Origin: Planktomarina sp. | Lineage (GTDB): Bacteria > Pseudomonadota > Alphaproteobacteria > Rhodobacterales > Rhodobacteraceae | DNA length: 30,282 bases | Assembly: GCA_022425445.1 (NCBI GenBank) | Contig: JAKMFM010000239.1 | Location: 1 to 30,282, forward strand | Direction: 5' to 3' | Shown: in pieces, positions 1-9,600 of the stretch | Numbering within the stretch: the stretch's first letter is position 1 | How the letters are laid out: each line of letters begins with the position of its first letter | The notes under the pieces: model-generated | The model's input: the letters and a program-made list of their open reading frames with translations, nothing else | What the model was told of the DNA's origin: nothing | Databases searched by the model: none | Position numbers and translations under genes: made by a program

Positions 1-14
1 TAGGGGACACATGA

Positions 15-854
15 ATGTCGAAACAACAAGGCTCCGCTTCAGGAGTGCAGTCGACAGATGCCTTCGAATGGGAAGTGTATCACAACAGCGAAACAAATAT
101 ATTTGAACTCAGCAAAAAGCTGCCGGACGATCTGGTTGCGAGCCTGGCGCGAGAAGTGATTTTGCGCGTGGCGTCAAGGGCGGTTATGGCGGAGTCAGCC
201 GCGCGCCCGGTGACGCAGGAGGAGCTGTTGGCATTCAGCACGGCGCTCGCATCCGACATCCCCAAAAGTGCAGCACAGATCATTGCTACAGAACGCGCAG
301 CTGGGCGTCCGGCAGAAGATATATACGTCAATTTCCTAGCGCCAGCCGCGCGCCAACTGGGCGATATGTGGAAAAGCGATCACATCACATTTGCGCAAGT
401 CACGGTTGGTTCGGGCCGCATTTTTGCAATAATGCGATCAATGCGGCACATGTTTGAGACCTCTGCCCGACCCGATGAGCCGGCGGTCATTTTTGCCTCT
501 GTGCCGGGGGAGACTCACACGCTTGGGGTCCGTATGGCAGCCGATTTTTTCCGAAATGATGGTTGGAATATTTCACTATTGGTGGGCTTATCCCATGAGG
601 ATCTACTGGCTGAAATCAGAGAAATTTCCAGCCGTATGGTGGGTCTGTCCTTCAGCGGCGAACATTCGCTTGAGGCCCTGTCACAGCTGATTGTTGCGCT
701 GCATATTTGCGCGCCACATTTGTCAATTGTGATTTGTGGCCAAGACGTTGAAGGGTTTCGACCTATTTTGGAACTCATGGGGGTCGACGGAATCGCAGTG
801 ACTATGGAAGAGGCAAAGGCGCATTTCATCCGCTTGTCAGAGGCTGAGTCGTGA
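15..854 (+). CDS. Cobalamin/SCHIC-domain regulator, PpaA/AerR-like (second copy)
   Basis: 279 residues. After a divergent N-terminus of about 65 residues comes a B12-binding cap-like helical region (about 66-150, with a Trp119 motif LGDMW followed by an ITFAQVTVG stretch). A C-terminal B12-binding-like Rossmann domain (about 155-275) follows. It keeps the ExHxxG signature (GETHTLG, His168, Gly171), where His is the lower axial ligand in cobalamin proteins, and an SFSGEHS stretch. There is no BLUF domain, so it is not AppA. The family (AerR, PpaA, AppA C-terminus) antagonises the repressor PpsR/CrtJ using cobalamin or heme. It is convergent with ppsR, 9 bp away. The start at 15 has an upstream AGGGGA (2-7); the ATG at 11 is in another frame and stops quickly. 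Its own promoter lies outside the window. Family assignment is firm; the exact role is inferred. Confidence 0.8.
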   Translation: MSKQQGSASGVQSTDAFEWEVYHNSETNIFELSKKLPDDLVASLAREVILRVASRAVMAESAARPVTQEELLAFSTALASDIPKSAAQIIATERAAGRPAEDIYVNFLAPAARQLGDMWKSDHITFAQVTVGSGRIFAIMRSMRHMFETSARPDEPAVIFASVPGETHTLGVRMAADFFRNDGWNISLLVGLSHEDLLAEIREISSRMVGLSFSGEHSLEALSQLIVALHICAPHLSIVICGQDVEGFRPILELMGVDGIAVTMEEAKAHFIRLSEAES

Positions 855-863
855 ATTAACTTT

Positions 864-2267
864 TTAAACCAAGTTGTATTTTCGTAACTTTACATAGAGC
901 GATTGACGCGAGAGTCCGAGCATCTCAGCTGCAGCGACGCGGTTATTTGAAGTCATCTGAATCGCGGTTTCGATACACATTTTTTCAACTACATCGGTAC
1001 TGCGCGCGACAACATCCTTGAGAGACTGGCTGCCAATCAGTTCAACAACGGAATTAACTTCCTCTTCTGACATTTGACTGGTGGGTGTTGAAATCCCCTC
1101 GACGCGTCGGGCATTGCGCATGACCAACACACAAATTGGCTCTCGTTCGGTGCGAATCTGTGTGGTGGATATCTCAACTGGACGTTCGTCCCCATGCTCA
1201 TTTAAGATCTTTGTTGAATAGAGTCGCATTTTACCATTGCGGCGGGCGCTTTCCAAAATCACGTTAAGATCGACGGATCCACGGGAAAAGAAGTCTGACA
1301 TGCTGCGCCCGCTGAGGGTTTGCGCGTGGGTGACATTGGCTACGGAGACAAAGGCTTCGTTCGCACTCAGTATCTGACCTGACATATTTATAAACACAAT
1401 TGGGTCGACCCCTTTGTGGAAAAAGCTCACCAAATGAGTTGCGAGCTGATCCATAGGTTCCAAAGACGAATCCTCTGGTTCCATTTTGCACAGCAACATT
1501 TGCGAAGTCGCGCCGCGAAACAGGGTGGGATTGAGACGGTAGGACCGGCCGCCGCGGGCAGAGTTAGCCAAAACAGCGGTGATTGAGACATCAGACGCGG
1601 CGGTCACCATTCTGTCAATCAGGTTCGTAACGCCTTCGTCTTCAAACTCTGCGGCGAATGGCGCGTCCATCAACTCTTTTCGAGACCGCCCAAGCAGAAC
1701 CTCGGCGGCGCTATTGCACGATGAGATCACGCCTGTGTTGAGTGCGATGAACACGGTGGCAACGTCTGATGATTCCATCAAAACCTTGAGCCTGATTTCA
1801 TGCTCCCGACGGGCGTCATAGTCGTTTTCTAGCGCAATCTGTGCTTCCACCAGCTGTTGCTGCATTTCTGCAACGGGTCGCAAGTCCGAACCTAAAAGCA
1901 ATGTAGACCCGTCTTCTGCGGACCAGTGAAAGGTATAGCGGACGGGCAGCTCGGTTTGTTGGTGAGTGGGACGGTGGTTCAACTCAACAGCGCGAAGCTC
2001 TTTTTGGCCCTCCTTGAACTGTGTAATTCGGGCCTCGAACTTGGGCACAGACTCCGTGGTCAGTGTGTCTTTGAACTGCATCCCTATCCACGAGCTCAAA
2101 TCCAATCTTGGCGCTAAAAAAGGGCTGGTCATGGTTTGGATGATCTCGCCATCGCTGGAGATGACAAAAGCAAAATCGCACAGGCGTGAAATTAAATCAG
2201 CTGTGGCTGCTTGATCCAAATTGGGAATAAGACGCTCGGCCCATTCTGTTTTACCATGTGACGTCAT
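864..2267 (-). CDS. ppsR: PpsR/CrtJ transcriptional repressor of photosynthesis genes
   Basis: 467 residues from the chosen ATG. The family is a PAS-domain repressor that, when oxidised or aerobic, binds TGT-N12-ACA at bch, crt, puc and hem promoters. Visible here: an N-terminal domain, a Gln-containing linker helix (EMQQQLVEAQ), two PAS-like domains (about 160-260 and 285-390) and a C-terminal Fis-type helix-turn-helix (NNRVAAAEMLGLSRQS, then YVKLRKYN). Cys260 (LLCKME) and Cys431 in the HTH region (EKMCIETA) are candidates for the redox cysteines known in PpsR/CrtJ (about 251 and 424 in Rhodobacter). The reading frame extends to 2330, but the start at 2267 has an AAGGA Shine-Dalgarno and gives the usual family length. 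It lies downstream of ppaA (81 bp gap) in the same direction, so it is probably cotranscribed from the bchF divergent region. Confidence 0.95.
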   Translation of the reverse strand: MTSHGKTEWAERLIPNLDQAATADLISRLCDFAFVISSDGEIIQTMTSPFLAPRLDLSSWIGMQFKDTLTTESVPKFEARITQFKEGQKELRAVELNHRPTHQQTELPVRYTFHWSAEDGSTLLLGSDLRPVAEMQQQLVEAQIALENDYDARREHEIRLKVLMESSDVATVFIALNTGVISSCNSAAEVLLGRSRKELMDAPFAAEFEDEGVTNLIDRMVTAASDVSITAVLANSARGGRSYRLNPTLFRGATSQMLLCKMEPEDSSLEPMDQLATHLVSFFHKGVDPIVFINMSGQILSANEAFVSVANVTHAQTLSGRSMSDFFSRGSVDLNVILESARRNGKMRLYSTKILNEHGDERPVEISTTQIRTEREPICVLVMRNARRVEGISTPTSQMSEEEVNSVVELIGSQSLKDVVARSTDVVEKMCIETAIQMTSNNRVAAAEMLGLSRQSLYVKLRKYNLV

Positions 2268-2348
2268 TTGCAAAAGTCCTTCGTTCGATCTGCATTTCTT
2301 GATGCACCCACGTGGCAATCGTACTGTCAAATATCTGGACTTTAACTT

Positions 2349-3122
2349 TCAAAAGCATTGAGCAACCGCGGCTTTCCAGTCGTTGGTTTTGTAATCAGTT
2401 CCTGTAACCGCATCAAGGTTAATTTGAGCGTTAAGAATGCCGCCTCCAAGAATAACCTTTGTTTTGCTCCAATTGTCTCTAACATTGAAAATAATTTCAG
2501 ATAATTTTTCTGCACTATTCTGTGCTGACGCGGAAATAAATACGCCGTCGAATTGTTCACCTGCGCCAATCTCATGAACGCGATCGGCAGTGACACAAAA
2601 CTCCAGCTTAACACGAGCGCCAACACATCGTAATGTCTTGCCTAGGATAATTGCACCTAATGTATGTTGTGTCCCTTCTGGAACGATAATTAACAAACTC
2701 AATTTTTTACTCAGGTAATTCATGCCTTCTGGAAGCTCTCGTTCTGAAAGGCCGTGCACAGCAATTTGCAGACGACTGGCGCCGAGTGTCATGGCGAAAA
2801 AAGACAAGTCATCGTCTTCCCAGGCCAGGCCCAATTGGCGGACGGCTGCGGGTATGATCTCTGAAAATAGGGTGAAGTCCGAAAAGCCTGCAGCCTGTAG
2901 CTCTTGAATGGCAGCTGAAACGGCTGATTTTCGCGGATTGACGGAGGCATCGAACAAGAGCTGGGACGCTTGGTTTGTGCTGATTGCTTGAACCACTGGC
3001 GGGCGTGCGTTTGGGCCGCCGGCTTGACTTAAACTGCGCGCCAAAACCTTAATCGCAACCTGAGCCACCCGGGTGGTTTCATCCCCTATATTCACTAAAT
3101 TTGTGTGTTGGTGATGCGTCAC
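2349..3122 (-). CDS. ppaA: PpaA/AerR, cobalamin/SCHIC-domain antirepressor
   Basis: 257 residues starting at GTG (3122) with a good Shine-Dalgarno (GGAAGG five bases upstream). A helical cap-like region (about 60-130, with RQLGLAWEDDDLSFFAMTLG, Trp101) precedes a B12-binding-like domain (about 140-255) with a TQHTLG motif (His153, Gly156) and a GGG loop. The adjacent order bchF (divergent), ppaA, ppsR is the conserved one in Rhodobacter, which identifies this copy as the orthologue. In that genus the protein relieves PpsR repression and responds to cobalamin or light. The acidic residue two before the ligand His is replaced by Thr, so cofactor binding should be tested rather than assumed. The gene looks more AT-rich than its neighbours, especially in 2440-2720. 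It shares fold and motif with the protein at 15-854 but diverges strongly. Confidence 0.88.
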   Translation of the reverse strand: MTHHQHTNLVNIGDETTRVAQVAIKVLARSLSQAGGPNARPPVVQAISTNQASQLLFDASVNPRKSAVSAAIQELQAAGFSDFTLFSEIIPAAVRQLGLAWEDDDLSFFAMTLGASRLQIAVHGLSERELPEGMNYLSKKLSLLIIVPEGTQHTLGAIILGKTLRCVGARVKLEFCVTADRVHEIGAGEQFDGVFISASAQNSAEKLSEIIFNVRDNWSKTKVILGGGILNAQINLDAVTGTDYKTNDWKAAVAQCF

Positions 3123-3208
3123 AATGACCTTCCGAATGTTGCCAGTAGGCCACGATGACCCCAGTGCTTATCAAAGATGACCGAGAGGCTCGGGTATCGC
3201 GGCCCAAA

Positions 3209-3226
3209 TGTCAATAATTTGTTACA
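3209..3226. promoter_or_regulatory. PpsR operator, distal bchF/ppaA site
   Basis: Exact TGT-N12-ACA palindrome (TGT at 3209-3211, ACA at 3224-3226, AT-rich centre) in the divergent ppaA-bchF spacer. It matches the PpsR/CrtJ consensus. Its start is 94 bp from the start of the proximal site, close to nine helical turns, which would allow looping or cooperative binding (inference). Confidence 0.8.
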
Positions 3227-3302
3227 TTCTGCAGAAAATCATCCAAAAAATCCGCAAATTTTTGAGAAAAGTAAATAATCAGACAGAAATTCTGACAATA
3301 AG

Positions 3303-3320
3303 TGTAACTCAAAGTTGACA
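3303..3320. promoter_or_regulatory. PpsR operator, proximal bchF site
   Basis: Exact TGT-N12-ACA (TGT at 3303-3305, ACA at 3318-3320). Its right half includes the TTGACA that is the best -35 candidate for bchF, so bound PpsR would exclude RNA polymerase. Confidence 0.82.
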
Positions 3321-3343
3321 GATTGCGCTGCGCCTGCCAAATT
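3315..3343 (+). promoter_or_regulatory. Candidate promoter of the bchF-hemA superoperon
   Basis: A consensus -35 TTGACA (3315-3320) is followed after 17 bases by a weak -10 (CAAATT, 3338-3343). The transcript would start near 3350 and leave room for the Shine-Dalgarno before the bchF ATG at 3376. The -35 is embedded in a PpsR operator. The -10 is poor, so the exact element is uncertain. Confidence 0.45.
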
Positions 3344-3375
3344 TTGACCAGCCTATTGGCGAATTGGAAAACCGT

Positions 3376-3864
3376 ATGACAATGACCTCGTCACAAAATT
3401 TGCAACCCTCTGGCCTTTATACAAAGGACCAGCGCAGTCGGCGTGACGCAACGGCTTGGACGGTGGTTCAAGGCATTCTTGCGCCTTTGCAATTCTTGGT
3501 CTTTTTGGTCTCTATCTTTTTGGTGATCCGTTACATGATCACCGGCCTAGGCTATGACATTATGACCCTCTCAGTCATTGCAAAAGCCTTGCTGCTTTAT
3601 CTCATAATGATCACTGGTGCGATTTGGGAAAAAATTGTTTTTGGGCAATGGCTCTTTGCGCCCGCATTCTTTTGGGAAGATGTGGTCAGTTTTGGCGTCA
3701 TCGCGCTGCATAGCCTTTATATTTATGGATTAATTCAAGGGACCATCCCTGCGGATATTTTAGTGTGGATCATCTTAGCGGCCTATGCCTCCTATGTGGT
3801 CAATGCTGGACAGTTCTTGTGGAAACTGCGCGTTGCGCGCCTCCAGATGGAGGGCGCCTCATGA
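3376..3864 (+). CDS. bchF: 3-vinyl bacteriochlorophyllide hydratase BchF
   Basis: 162 residues from the ATG at 3376. BchF hydrates the 3-vinyl group of chlorophyllide-type intermediates to hydroxyethyl on the way to bacteriochlorophyll a. The family pattern is clear: an N-terminal YTKDQRSRRDATAW stretch, QGILAPLQF leading into a membrane segment (about residues 35-55), and the signature WEKIVFGQWLFAPAFFWEDV, with further hydrophobic segments after it. The frame is open back to a TTG at 3364, but ATG 3376 has GGAAA at the proper distance; the ATG at 3382 is also possible. It is the first gene of the long plus-strand operon and overlaps bchN by ATGA. Confidence 0.95.
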   Translation: MTMTSSQNLQPSGLYTKDQRSRRDATAWTVVQGILAPLQFLVFLVSIFLVIRYMITGLGYDIMTLSVIAKALLLYLIMITGAIWEKIVFGQWLFAPAFFWEDVVSFGVIALHSLYIYGLIQGTIPADILVWIILAAYASYVVNAGQFLWKLRVARLQMEGAS

Positions 3865-5144
3865 CGGAACATATGCCGCCACCGCCCGCCGCGGGATGTC
3901 GAACCTCTCCGGTGTTGAAGCAGCGTGGTCAGCGCGAAGTGTTTTGCGGCTTGACCGGTATCATTTGGCTGCATCGAAAGATCCAAGATGCCTTCTTCCT
4001 TGTTGTTGGATCGCGCACATGCGCGCACCTGTTGCAGTCGGCAGCCGGGGTCATGATTTTTGCTGAGCCACGATTCGGGACAGCGATTCTGGAGGAGGCA
4101 GATTTAGCGGGGCTAAAAGACGCGCAAGCAGAGTTAGACCGCACGGTCGAAGAGCTTTTGGCCCGGCGGCCAGACATTCGGCAGCTTTTTCTTGTGGGTT
4201 CATGTCCTTCCGAGGTCATCAAGCTTGATCTGAACCGCGCCGCCGAGCGATTGACCCAGACCTATGCCCCGAAAGTCCGGGTGTTGGAATATTCTGGCTC
4301 TGGAATCGAGACGACCTTTACGCAAGGGGAAGATGCCTGTTTGGCCGCCATGGTGCCCGTTCTGCCGAAAACCGATGCGCGGGAATTGATTGTCGTTGGC
4401 GCCTTGCCAGATGTGGTCGAAGATCAGATGGTTGCGCTTCTGACTGATCTTGGCATTGGTCCATTGCGTATTTTGCCGGCTCGGACAATTGAAGATGAAA
4501 TTGCCGTTGGCCCCAATACGGTTTTTGCCCTGACGCAACCATTCTTGGGCGACACCCATGCGGCCTTAAGCCGCCGAGGTGCCCGCCATATCGCGGCGCC
4601 TTTCCCCTTTGGTGAAGAGGGTACCACAGCCTGGTTGTCGGCCATTGCGGAAGAGTTCAATATTTCCCGCGAGGTCTTTGATCGCGTGACTGAGGCGCCC
4701 CGTCGTCGTGCCCGGCACGCGATCCGCCAAGCCGCTGCACCGCTCAATGAAAAATCCGTGTTTTTCTTTCCGGATAGTCAATTGGAAATTCCTTTGGCGC
4801 GTTTCTTGAGTCGGGAATGTGGGATGACCGCGCTGGAAGTTGGCTCGCCTTACATCCATGACGCCTTGCATGGTCCGGATTTGGATCTATTGCCAGCGGG
4901 GCCTCAAATTTCTGAAGGCCAAGATGTCGATCTCCAGCTAGATCGCTGCCGCGCGGCGCATCCGGATTTGACCGTCTGTGGCTTAGGTTTGGCAAATCCG
5001 CTTGAAGCGGAAGGGTTCGCCACCAAATGGGCGATTGAGTTGGTTTTCACGCCCGTGCATTTTTACGAGCAAGCCGGTGATCTTGCCGCTCTGTTCGCTC
5101 GACCCCTGCGCCGCAAATCGATTTTGAAGGTGGCCGCAGAATGA
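3861..5144 (+). CDS. bchN: Dark-operative protochlorophyllide reductase subunit N
   Basis: 427 residues. With BchB it forms the NB catalytic component of the light-independent enzyme that reduces ring D of protochlorophyllide, related to the nitrogenase MoFe protein. The three cysteines expected to bind the 4Fe-4S NB-cluster are present: Cys29 (REVFCGLTG), Cys54 (GSRTCAHL) and Cys115 (VGSCPSEV), corresponding to Cys26/51/112 of R. capsulatus. The frame is open back to 3765, but the ATG at 3861 overlapping the bchF stop as ATGA gives the normal length and N-terminus. The stop overlaps the bchB start in the same ATGA way, which implies translational coupling and equal stoichiometry with BchB. 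Confidence 0.97.
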   Translation: MTEHMPPPPAAGCRTSPVLKQRGQREVFCGLTGIIWLHRKIQDAFFLVVGSRTCAHLLQSAAGVMIFAEPRFGTAILEEADLAGLKDAQAELDRTVEELLARRPDIRQLFLVGSCPSEVIKLDLNRAAERLTQTYAPKVRVLEYSGSGIETTFTQGEDACLAAMVPVLPKTDARELIVVGALPDVVEDQMVALLTDLGIGPLRILPARTIEDEIAVGPNTVFALTQPFLGDTHAALSRRGARHIAAPFPFGEEGTTAWLSAIAEEFNISREVFDRVTEAPRRRARHAIRQAAAPLNEKSVFFFPDSQLEIPLARFLSRECGMTALEVGSPYIHDALHGPDLDLLPAGPQISEGQDVDLQLDRCRAAHPDLTVCGLGLANPLEAEGFATKWAIELVFTPVHFYEQAGDLAALFARPLRRKSILKVAAE

Positions 5145-6691
5145 AACTTACTGTTTGGACATATGAAGGCCCGCCTCATGTCGGTGCGATGCGTGTCGCC
5201 ACTGGCATGAAAAAGCTTCACTATGTTCTGCATGCGCCGCAGGGCGATACCTATGCCGATCTATTGTTCACGATGATTGAGCGGCGCGATCACCGGCCGC
5301 CGGTGACCTATACCACATTTCAGGCGCGGGATTTAGGCGCGGATACTGCGGGCCTGTTTAAACAAGCCTGCCAAGATGCATATGACCGGTTCCAACCGGA
5401 GGCCATTATCGTTGGAGCGTCTTGCACGGCTGAATTGATTCAAGACGATCCTGGCGGCCTTGCAGAAACCATGGGGCTTCCTATTCCGGTCATCCCGCTT
5501 GAGTTGCCCAGTTATCAACGCAAAGAGAACTTTGGCGCGGATGAGACCTTTTTTCAACTGGTCAAACATTTGGCAAAGCCACAAGCCAAAACAGAGCGTG
5601 TCAGCTGCAATATTATTGGCCCTACCGCCTTGGGCTTTCGGCATCGGGATGATGTGGCTGAGATCACAAATCTTTTGTTCGAGTGTGGTATTGAGGTGAA
5701 TGTCACAGCGCCGATGGGCGCTACGCCCAGCGATATCGCGCAGATGGGAAAGGCGCATTTCAATGTGCTGTTGTATCCGGAAACTGGTGAAACAGCGGCG
5801 CGCTATTGTGAAAAAGAATTCGACCAGCCGTACACGAAAACCGTACCTATCGGGGCCGGAGCGACGCAAGATTTCATTGCCGAAATCCGTGCGCTCAGTG
5901 GAAGTACTGTTCCGCTTGACAGTCAAGCCTTGCGGCAAACTTGGTGGTCGCGCTCGGTAGACAGCACCTATTTGACCGGCAAGCGGGTTTTCATTTTTGG
6001 CGATGGCACCCATGTCAAAGCCGCTGCGCGGATTGCGCGGGATGAGATGGGCTTCGAGGTCGCGGGGCTGGGATGCTATAACCGTGAATACGCACGCGAC
6101 ATTCGGACAATCGCCAAAGAGTTCGGTGTCGAAGCCTTGATCACAGATGACTATTTGTTGGTCGAAAAAACCATCGAAGCGCTCCAGCCAGAAATGATTT
6201 TAGGCACGCAAATGGAGCGCCATATCGGAAAGCGGCTGGGTATTCCTTGCGCCGTTATTTCTGCTCCGGTCCACGTTCAAGATTTTCCGGCGCGCTATTC
6301 GCCGCAAATGGGGTTTGAGGGTGCAAATGTAATCTTTGACACCTGGATTCATCCACTGGTGATGGGTCTTGAAGAGCATTTGCTGCATATGTTTCGCGAA
6401 GACTTTGAATTCAATGACGCCGCTGGCCCTAGCCATCATGGTGGGCACCAACCTGCAGGGATCGCCTCGAATCCATTGCGCGAGGCAGCGGCGCAAGAGC
6501 AGTCTGCTGTTCAAAGTACTGGCGGCGATGTGGCTATATGGTTGGCGGAAGCGGAAAAAGAGTTGAAAAAAATACCTTTTTTCGTGCGGGGCAAGGCTCG
6601 CCGCAACACCGAGACCTATGCGACCTCGCAAGGCTTGTCGGAAATCTCTATTGATACCCTGTATGAAGCGAAGGCCTTTTATGCGCGATGA
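5141..6691 (+). CDS. bchB: Dark-operative protochlorophyllide reductase subunit B
   Basis: 516 residues, family length. It is the second subunit of the NB protein. Key residues sit at exactly the known numbers: Asp36 (HAPQGD), the unusual fourth ligand of the NB-cluster; Cys95 (GASCTAE); and Asp274 (RSVDST), the proposed proton donor. The C-terminal POR helix-type region (about 460-516, KKIPFFVRGKARRNTE) is present. A His-rich segment (GPSHHGGHQP, about 430-440) precedes it. The start overlaps bchN by four bases and the end overlaps the bchH start by 11 bases. Confidence 0.97.
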   Translation: MKLTVWTYEGPPHVGAMRVATGMKKLHYVLHAPQGDTYADLLFTMIERRDHRPPVTYTTFQARDLGADTAGLFKQACQDAYDRFQPEAIIVGASCTAELIQDDPGGLAETMGLPIPVIPLELPSYQRKENFGADETFFQLVKHLAKPQAKTERVSCNIIGPTALGFRHRDDVAEITNLLFECGIEVNVTAPMGATPSDIAQMGKAHFNVLLYPETGETAARYCEKEFDQPYTKTVPIGAGATQDFIAEIRALSGSTVPLDSQALRQTWWSRSVDSTYLTGKRVFIFGDGTHVKAAARIARDEMGFEVAGLGCYNREYARDIRTIAKEFGVEALITDDYLLVEKTIEALQPEMILGTQMERHIGKRLGIPCAVISAPVHVQDFPARYSPQMGFEGANVIFDTWIHPLVMGLEEHLLHMFREDFEFNDAAGPSHHGGHQPAGIASNPLREAAAQEQSAVQSTGGDVAIWLAEAEKELKKIPFFVRGKARRNTETYATSQGLSEISIDTLYEAKAFYAR

Positions 6692-9600
6692 GCTGACATA
6701 TCCTTCGTATAATGTCGTGTTAATGACATTGGACCGCCACGCGGCCGGTCCAGCAGCGCGGGCTTTGCCTAAACTGGCGGCGGATTTTCCAGGCTTGCAG
6801 CTCAAAATACATGCCGCCGCAGAATGGGCCAAAGATCCAGCGGCCTTGGCTAGTGCCAAAGCCGATATCGAGACGGCGCATTTGATTGTGTCCTCCGTTT
6901 TGTTTCTCGAAGATCATGTGCAAGCCATTTTGCCCGATCTAAAGGCGCGGCGTGCCGCTTGTGATGCTTTGGTGGGCATAATTGCCGATCAGGAAATTGT
7001 GCAGCTGACCAAAATGGGCGATCTCGACATGATGCGGCCCGCTTCTGGCGTCATGGGATTTTTGAAGAAGCTGAAACCAGCGAAGAAATCTACTAGCACT
7101 GGTGAAGGCCAGGCCAAGATGCTGCGCCGAATTCCCAAAATTTTGAAGCTTATTCCTGGTAAGAGTCAGGATCTGCGGGCCTGGTTCTTGATCATGCAAT
7201 ATTGGCTTGGCGGATCTGATGACAATATTGAAAGCCTCGTGCGCTTTTTGATTTCGCGCTACGGATCTCGGCCGGAATGGCGCGGTGTTGCGGCTCCGGC
7301 ACCGGTTGAATACCCGGAAGTGGGTCTTTATCATCCAGACCTGCCCGGCCACCATATCACCACAGATATAGCTGATCTGCCACAAGCGGGTACAGGCCCA
7401 ACCATTGGGCTGGCCATGTTGCGCAGTTACATTTTGGCCGGAGACACGGCACATTTTGACCATGTCATTCGGCGTTTTGAAGCCGCGGGAATGCGGGTCA
7501 TACCGGCTTTTGCTGGTGGGCTCGACAGTCGACCCGCAATCGAAGCCTATCACATGGGCAAGATCGACGCTTTGGTCTCTTTGACCGGATTTTCTCTGGT
7601 TGGCGGACCTGCGTATAACGACAGCGAAGCGGCGGTTGAAGTCCTCAGTGGGCTCGACGTTCCCTATATTGCGGCGCAACCTTTGGAATTTCAAACCCTG
7701 TCGCAATGGGCCAATGGTGGCCAGGGCTTGAGCCCGATTGAGGCGACAATCCTTGTGGCGTTGCCCGAAATTGATGGGGCCACAAACCCAACAGTTTTTG
7801 CAGGTCGGCACGGGCCGGATGGCTGTGACGGATGCGCGTATGCCTGCACAGCTGCGGGCACCGTAAAAGCCATGGCGCCCTGCCCAGAGCGTATTGATGC
7901 ATTAGTGGAAAAAACTCGAAATCTTGCGGTTTTGCGCCGCAAAGAAAACTCTGAAAAAAACGTTGGAATCGTTCTTTTCGGCTTTCCGCCCAATGCGGGC
8001 GCGATTGGGACAGCGGCCTATCTGTCGGTGTTTGAAAGTTTACATAATACTTTGCAGACCATGGCTGAAAATGGTTACGATGTGACCCCACCCGAAACTG
8101 TTGACGACCTGCGCAAGGCCATTTTGCAAGGGAATGCATCGATCTATGGGCAGGAGGCCAACGTCGCGGCCAAGGTTTCGGCGGATTATATCGTAACGCA
8201 TACGCCTTGGTTAAACGAGATCGAAGAGATTTGGGGTCCCGCGCCAGGGCGCATTCAGTCCAATGGCAGCGACCTTTTCATTCTCGGTGCTCAATTTGGA
8301 AAAGTTTTTGTCGGCGTACAGCCAACCTTTGGTTATGAGGGCGATCCCATGCGCCTTCTTTTTGAGCGGGGCTTTGCGCCTACCCATGCGTTCAGCGCGT
8401 TTTATCAATTCATGAAGCATCAGTATAAAGCCGATGTGCTATTGCATTTTGGCATGCATGGGGCGTTGGAATTTATGCCTGGCAAGCAAAACGGCTGTGG
8501 GGGCAAAGATTGGCCAGATCGGTTGATTGGCAATATGCCAAATATCTATCTTTATGCAGCTAATAATCCGTCAGAGGCCACTTTGGCGAAGCGCCGCAGC
8601 AATGCGATTACCATAACCCATCTGACACCGCCGTTGCAGGCTTCTGGTCTTTATCGCGGTCTCGCTGATTTGAAAGATAGTCTCAGCAAGTGGCGCGCGT
8701 TGCCGCCTGGCGATGCCGCTGCCAAGCCCTTGGAGGCGTTGATTGAGGCTCAGGCTGAGATTGTACATCTGGATGGTACAGATTTGGACCGGCTTTGGAT
8801 CACTCTTTTGGAAACAGAAGATGCTTTGATCCCCGACGGCTTGCACATCATTGGCCAAAAATTACCAGAGCATAAACTCGAAGCTCTGTTGGACTTAATG
8901 TGTTTTGACACTCCACAAGCGCGCCAGATCGCCAAATCGCATTTGCAAGGCAGCGACGAGCTGGATGGATTGATGCGGGGCTTAAATGGTCAATTCATCA
9001 AGCCGGTTCCTGGCGGCGATGTGATCCGTGCGCCGAATATACTGCCGACGGGTCGGAATATTCATGCCTTCGACCCTTTCCGAATGCCGACAGCTTATGC
9101 CATGCAAGACGGCGCGCAGCAGGCGGAAGAGTTGTTGCTAACTCATGAGGGGTTGCCCAAGACGGTCGCATTGGTGCTCTGGGGATCTGACAATATTAAA
9201 TCCAACGGTGGGCCGATCGCACAGGCGCTGTCTTTGATGGGCGCCAAGCCGCGTTTTGATGCAAATGGTCGTCTTTGTGGCGCCGATCTGGTCTCGCTCG
9301 AGCAGCTGGGGCGGGCGCGGATTGACGTGGTCATCACCCTCTCAGGAATTTTCCGGGATCTATTGCCGCTGCAAACTAAAATGCTGGCTGATGCCGCCTT
9401 GCAATGTGCGATGGCTGATGAGCCTTTAGAGATGAATCCTATTCGCGCCCATGCTCTTGCGTTTGCACAGGCACAAAACTGTAGCCTAGAAATAGCAGCA
9501 TTGCGCGTTTTTTCGAATTCCGAAGGCGCCTATGGTTCAAACGTAAACCAATTGGTCGACAGCTCCGCCTTTAAAGACGACAGCGACTTTGCAGATGCCT

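Noticed and set aside
5333..6013. 226-codon antisense frame inside bchB
   Set aside because: It is wholly within bchB, whose catalytic residues and length are intact. The antisense protein has no recognisable domain and no ribosome binding context.
6939..7811. 290-codon antisense frame inside bchH
   Set aside because: It is a shadow of bchH on the opposite strand; the composition is rich in Cys, Arg and Gln with no family features.
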